DNA of 5,918 nt from Haloarculaceae archaeon (GTDB taxonomy: Archaea; Halobacteriota; Halobacteria; Halobacteriales; Haloarculaceae): contig JAHENN010000085.1 of assembly GCA_018609665.1 (NCBI GenBank), positions 1 through 5,918 on the forward strand, in the 5' to 3' direction. The translations under genes were made by a program, and so were the position numbers. Positions 1-5,259 of the stretch are shown piece after piece (position 1 is the stretch's first letter; every line of letters begins with the position of its first letter). A model generated the notes under the pieces. It was not told where the DNA came from, did not search any database, and saw only the letters and a list, made by a program, of their open reading frames with translations.

Positions 1-149
1 ACACGAGCATCCGCGAGGGAGCGACGCGACCGAGCGGTTCGCCGGACGCTCCCTGCGGTCGCGTCCGGTATCGCGCGCGGAGTGGAGGCGGCCGGAGGTC
101 GCCGGACGGAGCACGCGCGGGTATTTCCCCCACCGTACGAAAGGTGGGT
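1..149. other. Non-coding left edge, GC-rich
   Basis: I see no convincing gene here. The stretch lies downstream of the leftward acyl-CoA dehydrogenase gene. It holds an 8-bp inverted repeat (42-49 with 61-68), an overlapping 10-bp inverted pair (23-32 with 56-65) and a short direct repeat of CGCCGGACG (40-48 and 100-108). A frame opens at 82 on the plus strand, but it runs antisense into the dehydrogenase and its product is low-complexity, so I treat it as a shadow. No clear T-rich terminator is visible on the minus strand after position 150. Confidence 0.5.
42..68. repeat. Inverted repeat, 8-bp perfect stem
   Basis: CCGGACGC at 42-49 pairs perfectly with GCGTCCGG at 61-68 across an 11-base loop. 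A second pair, GACGCGACCG (23-32) with CGGTCGCGTC (56-65), overlaps the first, so the two structures exclude each other. The repeat lies about 80 bases past the dehydrogenase stop codon. It could mark a transcript 3' end or simply reflect the GC-rich, repeat-prone intergenic DNA common in haloarchaea. Confidence 0.4.
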
Positions 150-1364
150 TCAGAACGTCGGCAGGTTCTGCAGTTCGTCGGCGTGCTCGTCGGCGTCCTC
201 GAAGGCCTCGCGGGCGATGACGCGCTGGTGGACCTCGTCGGCGCCGTCGACGATGCGGAACGCCCGGACGGCCTCGTAGAAGTCGGCGAGCGGCAGGTCC
301 CGCGAGATGCCGGCGCCGCCGCAGCACTGGACGGCGAGGTCGATGGCCTCCTGGCAGACGTTCGCGGTGAACACCTTCGACATCGAGACGGGCACGCGGG
401 CCTGGCTCCCGCGGGCGATCTCCTCGGCGGCGTGTCGCACCATCGTCCGGGCGGCGTGGAGCCGCGTCTCCGCGTCCGCGATGTCGTACCGCAGCGACTG
501 CTTCTCCGACAGCGTCGAGCCGAACGCCTCCCGCTCGTCCATGTACGCCTTGGCGATGGTGAGCGCCCGCCGGGCCATCCCGGAAAACCGCATGCAGTGG
601 GTCAGCCGGGCGGGGCCGAGCCGCTGCTGGGCGATCGCGAAGCCGGCGTTCTCGGCGCCGAGGAGGTTCTCCTCGGGGACCCGGACGCCGTCGAACCGGA
701 ACTCCGCGTGGCCGTGGCCGTCGAGGTCCGGCCCCAGGTGTGGGATGTCCCGCACCAGCTCGACGCCGTCGGCGTCCGTCGGCACGAGCAGGATGGACGC
801 GCCCTCGTAGGGGTGGGCGTCCGGGTCGGTGACGGCCATCACCAGCAGGACGTCGGCGTGGCTCCCCTGGGTGGTCCACCACTTGTGGCCGTCGAGGACG
901 TACTCGTCGCCGTCCGCCTCGGCGGTCGTGGCGAGCATCTTCGGGTCCGAGCCGCCGCCCTGTCGCGGCTCGGTCATGGCGAACCCCGAGCGGATCTCCC
1001 CGGCGACGAGCGGCTCCAGCCACTCCTCCTTCTGTCGGTCGGTGCCGACGAGCTCGAGGGTGTGCATGTTCCCCTCGTCGGGTGCGTCGACCCGCATGGC
1101 CGCCGCGCCGAGCAGCGACCGGCCCGCCTCCTCGAACAGCGGCAGCACGTCCCGGAGGTCGTGGCCCATGCCGCCGTGGGCCCCGTCGATCTGCGGGCAG
1201 TAGATCTCCCGGCTGCGGGCCTCCGCGCGCAGTTCCGCGACGACGTCCTCGCCGACCGGGCCGTCGCCCAGCCGCTCGCGCTCGGTCGGGATGACCACCT
1301 CGTCGACGAACTCGCGAGCCCGGGCGGCCAGCTCCGTCGCCGTCGGAGAGTCGTGGTACTCCAT
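150..1364 (-). CDS. Acyl-CoA dehydrogenase, ACAD10/ACAD11-type
   Basis: A 404-residue FAD-dependent acyl-CoA dehydrogenase of normal family length, expected in the cytoplasm. Visible landmarks are an all-alpha N-terminal domain; FAMTEP (128-133) and HKWWTT (160-165), typical of the beta-domain flavin-binding segments; RLTHCMR (253-259); AFGSTLSEKQ (280-289); and QCCGGAGISRDLPLA (346-360), the flavin/dimer segment. The RLTHCMR stretch and the C-terminal IVDGADEVH (371-379) resemble ACAD10/ACAD11 rather than short- or medium-chain enzymes. In those, IYEG supplies a catalytic Glu; here Asp373 occupies that place. I chose the ATG at 1364 because a TATA-like box lies 24-29 bases upstream and the protein start fits the family; the frame stays open upstream only by chance. 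The gene diverges from an APH-like kinase, which suggests joint action on 4-hydroxyacyl-CoA (inference). An ordinary acyl-CoA dehydrogenase remains possible. Confidence 0.93.
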   Translation of the reverse strand: MEYHDSPTATELAARAREFVDEVVIPTERERLGDGPVGEDVVAELRAEARSREIYCPQIDGAHGGMGHDLRDVLPLFEEAGRSLLGAAAMRVDAPDEGNMHTLELVGTDRQKEEWLEPLVAGEIRSGFAMTEPRQGGGSDPKMLATTAEADGDEYVLDGHKWWTTQGSHADVLLVMAVTDPDAHPYEGASILLVPTDADGVELVRDIPHLGPDLDGHGHAEFRFDGVRVPEENLLGAENAGFAIAQQRLGPARLTHCMRFSGMARRALTIAKAYMDEREAFGSTLSEKQSLRYDIADAETRLHAARTMVRHAAEEIARGSQARVPVSMSKVFTANVCQEAIDLAVQCCGGAGISRDLPLADFYEAVRAFRIVDGADEVHQRVIAREAFEDADEHADELQNLPTF

Positions 1365-1387
1365 GTCCCCGCTTCGTGGCACAACGA

Positions 1388-1393
1388 TGTAAA
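1388..1393 (-). promoter_or_regulatory. TATA-like box for the acyl-CoA dehydrogenase
   Basis: On the minus strand this reads TTTACA within CATTTACA, 24-29 bases before the ATG at 1364. That spacing would start the transcript at or next to the start codon, giving a leaderless mRNA. No purine-rich BRE is obvious upstream. The more strongly AT-rich ATATATA at 1425-1431 is a competing candidate and would give a leader of roughly 35 bases. Confidence 0.5.
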
Positions 1394-1424
1394 TGAGGGG
1401 TCCCGCGGCCCCGGCGGGCGGCGG

Positions 1425-1431
1425 ATATATA
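1425..1431 (+). promoter_or_regulatory. TATA box for the phosphotransferase
   Basis: ATATATA is the most AT-rich heptamer in the 120-bp gap between the two divergent genes. Transcription would begin about 25 bases downstream, near 1452-1457, leaving a leader of about 30 bases before the GTG at 1485. That leader contains the GGAGG ribosome-binding site, so the two signals agree. The motif is almost symmetric and could also serve the leftward gene. Confidence 0.55.
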
Positions 1432-1470
1432 CGTGTGGGTCGCGCACGCCGACTTACGATGTTAGTCCGT

Positions 1471-1475
1471 GGAGG
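1471..1475 (+). promoter_or_regulatory. Shine-Dalgarno site that decides the GTG start
   Basis: GGAGG lies nine bases before the GTG at 1485, a good spacing for pairing with the 3' end of 16S rRNA. The competing in-frame GTG at 1479 would have only three bases of spacing. There is no in-frame ATG between the divergent promoter and this point. This makes 1485 the preferred start. Confidence 0.6.
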
Positions 1476-1484
1476 GCGGTGCCG

Positions 1485-2561
1485 GTGACCGGCGCCGACT
1501 ACTTCGACCGGATCGTCGACGAGGCGGCGCTGCGGTCGTACCTCGCCGACGAGCTGGGGCCGGCCGACCGCTTCGAGGTCCGCCACCACCAGGAGGGCCA
1601 CTCCAACGAGACGCTGTTCGTCACCTGGGGCGACCGCGAACTCGTCGTCCGGCGGCCGCCGCCGGGCGAGACCGCCGACAACGCCCACGACGTCCTCCGG
1701 GAGTACCGCGTCGTCGACGCCCTGCAGGACACCGACGTCCGGGTGCCGGAGACGGTGCTGGCCTGCGACGACCACTCCGTCATCGGCAGCGACTTCTACG
1801 CGATGGAGCGGGCCGACGGCGACGTGCTGCGGGACGCCGAGCCCGACCGCTTCGCCGACCCGGCTGCCCGCGAGCGAATCGGTCACGAGCTGGTCGACCG
1901 CCTCGCCGAAATCCACGCCGTCGACTACGACGCCGTCGGCCTCGAGCACGGCGACTTCGGCTACCCGCCGGAGTTCACCCGACGGCAGGTCCGGCGGTGG
2001 TCCGAGCAGCTGACCTGGGCCTTCGAGGTCACCGCCGACGAGCGGGAGGTCGAGACGCTGTACGACGTGATGGAGTGGCTGTACGACAACGCGCCCGAAG
2101 ACGACGACTACCCCTCGACGCTGGTCCACGGCGACTACAAGCTGGACAACGTGATGTTCGGGCCGGGCGACGACCCCGAGATCGCGGCGATCTTCGACTG
2201 GGAGATGTCGACGCTCGGCGACCCGTTCACCGACCTCGGGTGGATGCTGTCGTACTGGCGGGAGCCGACGGACCCCGAGCCGGCGACGCCGACGCTGGCG
2301 GCGACGTTCATGGAGCGGGACGGCTACCCGACCCGCCGGGAGCTGGTCGACCGCTACGAGCGGACGACCGGCTTCGAGTTCGACGACGCGCGGTTCTACT
2401 GGGTGCTTGCGGTGTACAAGCTCGCCGGCCTCGGGGAGATGTTCTTCCGGCGGCACCTCGAGGGCAACGCCGACGACCCCATGTACCCGAAGATGCGGGA
2501 GGGGGTTCCGGCGCTGGCCGAGCGGGCACGGAAAATAATCGACGGCGAGATCGAGCTGTGA
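1485..2561 (+). CDS. APH-fold phosphotransferase, ACAD10/11 kinase-domain type
   Basis: A 358-residue aminoglycoside phosphotransferase (APH)/choline kinase-fold enzyme, probably cytoplasmic. An EGHSNET segment (37-43) matches the nucleotide-loop region, and VVRRPPPGE (54-62) matches the LVLRRPP-type strand of the ACAD10/11 subgroup. HGDYKLDN (215-222) is the catalytic loop with Asp217 as likely base and Asn222 as metal ligand. IFDWE (236-240) gives the second metal-binding Asp238, followed by GDPFTDLGW. In this subgroup the known substrate is a 4-hydroxyacyl-CoA, phosphorylated on the 4-hydroxyl group by ATP (LvaA in Pseudomonas, N-terminal half of ACAD10/11). That assignment here is inference, supported by the divergent ACAD gene. 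Start: GTG at 1485 behind a GGAGG site. True antibiotic resistance is unlikely given the subgroup signatures and context. Confidence 0.9.
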   Translation: MTGADYFDRIVDEAALRSYLADELGPADRFEVRHHQEGHSNETLFVTWGDRELVVRRPPPGETADNAHDVLREYRVVDALQDTDVRVPETVLACDDHSVIGSDFYAMERADGDVLRDAEPDRFADPAARERIGHELVDRLAEIHAVDYDAVGLEHGDFGYPPEFTRRQVRRWSEQLTWAFEVTADEREVETLYDVMEWLYDNAPEDDDYPSTLVHGDYKLDNVMFGPGDDPEIAAIFDWEMSTLGDPFTDLGWMLSYWREPTDPEPATPTLAATFMERDGYPTRRELVDRYERTTGFEFDDARFYWVLAVYKLAGLGEMFFRRHLEGNADDPMYPKMREGVPALAERARKIIDGEIEL

Positions 2562-2608
2562 CGGGCCCGCCCGCCGGCGACTTCAGCGGCTGAGAACGCT
2601 CCGGTCGT

Positions 2609-2616
2609 ATCTCAAG
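2609..2616 (+). promoter_or_regulatory. Weak TATA-like element before the HalOD1-like gene
   Basis: TATCTCAA is the only moderately AT-rich stretch in the 77-base gap after the phosphotransferase. It lies 23-30 bases before the ATG at 2639, the right distance for a leaderless transcript. It matches the archaeal TATA consensus poorly, so cotranscription with the upstream kinase is also possible. Confidence 0.3.
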
Positions 2617-2638
2617 CGTACCGGCTGCACTCCCGCGT

Positions 2639-2875
2639 ATGGGTGGAGCACTCGTCGACGGGGTGGTACAGGCGGTGGCCGAGGCCGAGGACGTCGACCC
2701 CGACGAGATGGGTGCCCGCCTGCGCCGGCGTATTGCCGGTGAGGCACTCCGCCACCTGACCGCCCGCGGAACCGGGGTCTGGGCGCTGTCCTTCGACCTC
2801 CGGGGACACGCGGTGACGGCCACGAGCACCGGGGTCGTCCTGGTGGACGGCACGCGGCGGGCCGTCTGGATTTGA
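2639..2875 (+). CDS. Small HalOD1-like domain protein
   Basis: A 78-residue soluble protein with no signal peptide or membrane segment. The order of elements resembles the HalOD1 output domain of haloarchaea: a helix with LVDGVVQAVAEAEDVDPDEM (residues 5-24), a short middle helix ending near ALRHL, then strands ALSFDLRGHAVTA and GVVLVDG. HalOD1 domains occur alone or attached to haloarchaeal signalling proteins and have no established biochemical activity. The assignment is by pattern memory, not a profile search. The gene sits 77 bases after the phosphotransferase and 72 before the rhomboid gene, all in the same direction. It does not look like LvaB, the small partner of the bacterial LvaA kinase, although its position invites the comparison. 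The start is the only ATG at the proper place. Confidence 0.72.
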   Translation: MGGALVDGVVQAVAEAEDVDPDEMGARLRRRIAGEALRHLTARGTGVWALSFDLRGHAVTATSTGVVLVDGTRRAVWI

Positions 2876-2917
2876 CCGTCGGTCGGTCGCCCCGGCGTCG
2901 TGGCCGGAACCGTCGGA

Positions 2918-2923
2918 TTATTT
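2918..2923 (+). promoter_or_regulatory. TATA box for the rhomboid gene
   Basis: TTATTT within GATTATTT lies 25-30 bases before the ATG at 2948, in otherwise very GC-rich DNA. This spacing predicts a leaderless mRNA starting at the ATG. It also argues against the upstream in-frame GTG at 2900, because the box would then lie inside the coding sequence. Confidence 0.6.
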
Positions 2924-2947
2924 GCTGCCGCCGGCCTGGATGGGAGC

Positions 2948-4579
2948 ATGGAGGTCCCGGGCGTCGCCTGGCGGCTGCTGCTTCTGGCCGGCGTCGTCGC
3001 GTCGCTGGCGGCGGTCGTCGCCGTCTCGCGGCCCGGCGGCCGGTGGGGGGTCGTCGCCCGGCGGCGGCTCCTCATGGGCGTTCCGTGGGGGACGCTTGCG
3101 GCCGCCGCCGGGATCGTCGGCTTCTACCTCCTCGTCCAGGACGGCCTCGCGAACCCCCGCGACCCGGTCGTCATCCCGTTCCGGGCGTGGGGATATCTCT
3201 ACCCGACGGGGATGCTGACGGCGGCGTTCGCCCACAGCGGGCTCGCCCACCTCGTCGGCAACGTCACCGGGACGCTCGTGTTCGGTTCCGTCGCCGAGTA
3301 CGCCTGGAGCCACTTCCCGCGGGAACGCGGCAGCAGCTCGTTCGGCTCGCTGCGGACCAACCCGCTGGCCCGGGTCGTCGCCTGGGCCGTCGGCGTCGTC
3401 GCCGTCGGCGTCGTCACCGGGCTGTTCGCGCTCGGGCCGGTGGTCGGTTTCTCGGGAGTGGTGTTCGCCTTCGTCGGCTTCGCCCTCGTGCGCTACCCGC
3501 TGACGACGGTCGTCGCGCTGGCGGCGACGTCGGTGCCGGGGCTGGTCTACCGCGCGCTGCGGCGGCCGGAGGTCGCCCGGGCCGCCAGAGAGTCGTTCTC
3601 CCGGCCGTGGTGGGCCGACGTCGCCGTCCAGGGCCACGCGCTGGGGCTGCTCGTCGGCGTCGTCGTCTGTGCCGCGCTCTGCTACCGGCGGGGCGTGCGG
3701 CCGTCGCCCGGCCGCGTCTGGCTGGCGGCGCTGCTCGTCGGCGTCGACCGCGGCCTGTGGGCCGTCTACGTCATCGAGGGCTCCGACCGGTTCCGGCTGT
3801 TCCGCGCCCTCGGGGCGACGCTCGTGTTCCTGCTGGCGGCGGCCGTCGCCGTCGGCGCGACGGCCTCCGACCGCCCCCTCGTGGCGCGGATCGACCTCTC
3901 GCGGCGGGAGGCCGCCTACGGGCTCGTGCTCGCGCTGCTGGTCGCCGTCGCCGTCGTCGCCGTCCCGTTCAACCTCTTCGTCGTCGACGACCCCTCGGCG
4001 GGGTTCGAGCCGGCCGACGCCGTCGAGGTCGGCGACTACACCGTCTTCTACGCCGAGGGCGTCGAGAACCAGTACATCCCCGGCGTGCCGCTGCCAGGGG
4101 CCAACGCCTCGGCCGACGCCGTCGAGGCCAGCGGCGTCGTCGTCGTCTCCGAGCGGCGCAACATCTGGTGGGTGGAGCTGTCGAAGGGCCGGCTGGCCTC
4201 CCGCGGCTCCGGGACGGTCCGGCTCGGCGGGCTCGCCTGGAACGCCGACGTCCGCGCGGTCCGGAACGGGTGGAACGTCGCCGGCGGCGACGCCGTCTAC
4301 CACGTCCGGCTCGGCCGGCCGGACGGCGAGAGGACGGTCGTCTTCCGGAGCGAGGCGGCGACAGCCGGCCTCCGGGTCGACGGCCGGAACGTCTCGGTGG
4401 CGCCGGCCGGCGACGGGTTCGAGCTCGCCGTCAGCCGCGACAACGAGACGCTCGGGCGGGCGCCGGTGCCGGCCGACGGCAACGCCACGACGGCCGGCGG
4501 GCTCACCTTCCGCCGGGAGTCGGGGTCGCTCCGCGCCGAGCGCAACGGCACGCGCGTGACGGTCGCCGAGCGGGGTTAG
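2948..4579 (+). CDS. Rhomboid intramembrane serine protease with C-terminal ectodomain
   Basis: A 543-residue membrane protease, far longer than a minimal six-helix rhomboid. The catalytic Ser169 lies in GFSG (167-170) and the catalytic His230 in VQGHALGLLVG (227-237). HSGLAHLVGN (96-105) supplies the conserved His/Asn of the second core helix. Hydrophobic segments lie roughly at 7-26, 41-63, 85-115, 143-163, 165-182, 185-200, 228-245, 256-276, 287-304 and 322-345. Residues 346-543 form a soluble, probably beta-rich tail with five N-glycosylation sequons (Asn386, 481, 499, 512, 533). If the core has the usual orientation, three helices after the catalytic His place this tail outside the cell, matching the sequons. 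Substrate unknown. I chose the ATG at 2948 over the GTG at 2900 because a TATA box sits 25-30 bases before it. The stop overlaps that of the convergent methyltransferase gene. Confidence 0.9.
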   Translation: MEVPGVAWRLLLLAGVVASLAAVVAVSRPGGRWGVVARRRLLMGVPWGTLAAAAGIVGFYLLVQDGLANPRDPVVIPFRAWGYLYPTGMLTAAFAHSGLAHLVGNVTGTLVFGSVAEYAWSHFPRERGSSSFGSLRTNPLARVVAWAVGVVAVGVVTGLFALGPVVGFSGVVFAFVGFALVRYPLTTVVALAATSVPGLVYRALRRPEVARAARESFSRPWWADVAVQGHALGLLVGVVVCAALCYRRGVRPSPGRVWLAALLVGVDRGLWAVYVIEGSDRFRLFRALGATLVFLLAAAVAVGATASDRPLVARIDLSRREAAYGLVLALLVAVAVVAVPFNLFVVDDPSAGFEPADAVEVGDYTVFYAEGVENQYIPGVPLPGANASADAVEASGVVVVSERRNIWWVELSKGRLASRGSGTVRLGGLAWNADVRAVRNGWNVAGGDAVYHVRLGRPDGERTVVFRSEAATAGLRVDGRNVSVAPAGDGFELAVSRDNETLGRAPVPADGNATTAGGLTFRRESGSLRAERNGTRVTVAERG

Positions 4580-5205
4580 TCCCACTCGATGCGGAACACC
4601 TCGGCGTCGACCGTCCGGACGTCGTCGGTGTGGTGGTCGAACTGCCGGGGGAGCTCGAGGTCGGCGGCGAAGGCGTGGGTCACCGCGCCGCCGTTGTCGG
4701 CGGCGAAGGCCTCGACGAACGACTCGCTGCCGGCGTTGTGGACGGAGTACGACACCGCCGCGAGGTCGGCGGCGGTCTCGAGGAAGGCGCGGTCGGCGCC
4801 CTCGTTGCCCGTCTGGGCGCCGAACGGCGGGTTCATCAGCACGGTGACGCTGTCGGCGTCGAGCGGCGGCCGGGTCGCGTCCGCCCGGAGCCACGCGAGC
4901 TCCGCCGTCGCCCCGACCCGGCGTTCGTTCTCGCCGGCCGTCGACAGCGGCGCCGGGTCGACGTCGACGCCGACGACCCGCTCCGGGCCGCGCAGCGCCG
5001 CCCCGAGGGCGAGCATCCCCGTCCCGCAGCCCAGGTCGACGACGGTCCGGCCCTCGACGTCGCCCTGCAGGTCGGCGACGTGGACGATGTGAGCCGCCAG
5101 CTCCGGCGGGGTGTGGTACTGCTCCAGCGGCGCCTTCGGGTCCTCGAACCCCGCGACGACCCCGAGCTCCTGTGCCAGCCGCCGTCGCGTCGCCCCGTCC
5201 GTCAT
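4576..5205 (-). CDS. METTL5-like N6-adenine RNA methyltransferase
   Basis: A 209-residue class I SAM-dependent methyltransferase, cytoplasmic. LEQYHT (27-32) matches the LEQYxT motif of METTL5. VVDLGCGTG (55-63) is SAM motif I, and DVD (81-83) is the acidic motif after strand 2. NPPF (125-128) is the (N/D)PP(Y/F) active site of amino-group methylases. The following GADRAFLETAADLA and VSYSVHNAGS segments match METTL5 (AFLKTALEMA, YSLHKSS) better than HemK/PrmC. Human METTL5 with TRMT112 makes m6A in helix 44 of 18S rRNA. By analogy this protein probably makes the corresponding 16S m6A with an archaeal Trm112, which is not in this window. The length is near that of METTL5. The ATG at 5205 has a TATA box 26-31 bases upstream. 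The TAA stop overlaps the rhomboid stop. Confidence 0.88.
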   Translation of the reverse strand: MTDGATRRRLAQELGVVAGFEDPKAPLEQYHTPPELAAHIVHVADLQGDVEGRTVVDLGCGTGMLALGAALRGPERVVGVDVDPAPLSTAGENERRVGATAELAWLRADATRPPLDADSVTVLMNPPFGAQTGNEGADRAFLETAADLAAVSYSVHNAGSESFVEAFAADNGGAVTHAFAADLELPRQFDHHTDDVRTVDAEVFRIEWD

Positions 5206-5223
5206 CGGTTCGGCATACTCCCC

Positions 5224-5233
5224 AAGAATTCTT
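5224..5233. repeat. 10-bp palindrome beside the methyltransferase TATA box
   Basis: AAGAATTCTT is a perfect palindrome that overlaps the downstream edge of the TATA box at 5231-5236. It lies between that box and the predicted transcript start near 5205. A dimeric regulator bound here would block initiation, so it is a candidate operator. A 10-bp palindrome in AT-rich promoter DNA can also arise by chance. Confidence 0.3.
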
Positions 5234-5236
5234 ATA
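5231..5236 (-). promoter_or_regulatory. TATA box for the METTL5-like gene
   Basis: On the minus strand this reads TATAAG within CCTATAAGAATTC, 26-31 bases before the ATG at 5205. It is the best archaeal TATA match in the window and predicts a leaderless transcript. A second AT-rich run, ATATACG, lies further upstream around 5240-5246 but is too distant for a leaderless start. Confidence 0.65.
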
Positions 5237-5259
5237 GGTTCGTATATGCACCGAGGTAA

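Noticed and set aside
1402..1418. Short hairpin (CCCGC with GCGGG) in the divergent promoter region
   Set aside because: A five-base stem of G and C is expected by chance in DNA of this composition.
144..1484. Plus-strand open frame that would extend the phosphotransferase N-terminally by about 447 residues, making an apparent 805-residue protein
   Set aside because: It is antisense to the dehydrogenase and low-complexity, and it crosses the divergent promoter region. The GGAGG site with the GTG at 1485 and the length of the kinase family support the short form.
1365..2456. Minus-strand upstream extension of the dehydrogenase to a 768-residue frame, superficially a fused APH-ACAD like animal ACAD11
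   Set aside because: The extension is the antisense shadow of the real kinase gene. It is rich in Val, Arg and Pro and lacks any kinase motif. The ATG at 1364 with a TATA-like box fits the dehydrogenase start.
1485..2561. Aminoglycoside resistance kinase
   Set aside because: The catalytic motifs are shared by the whole APH fold, but the RRPP strand and the divergent ACAD gene point to the acyl-CoA-linked subgroup.
2900..2947. GTG start for the rhomboid 16 codons upstream
   Set aside because: The TATA box at 2918-2923 would lie inside the gene, and the added residues contribute nothing recognisable; the ATG at 2948 fits a leaderless transcript.
4576..5205. HemK/PrmC or Mtq2 protein-glutamine methyltransferase
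   Set aside because: NPPF instead of NPPY, the LEQYxT motif and the downstream AFLETA/YSVHNAGS segments match METTL5 better.
2872..5259. 795-residue plus-strand frame
   Set aside because: It is an Arg/Gly/Ala-rich shadow over the rhomboid and antisense to the methyltransferase, with no recognisable domain.
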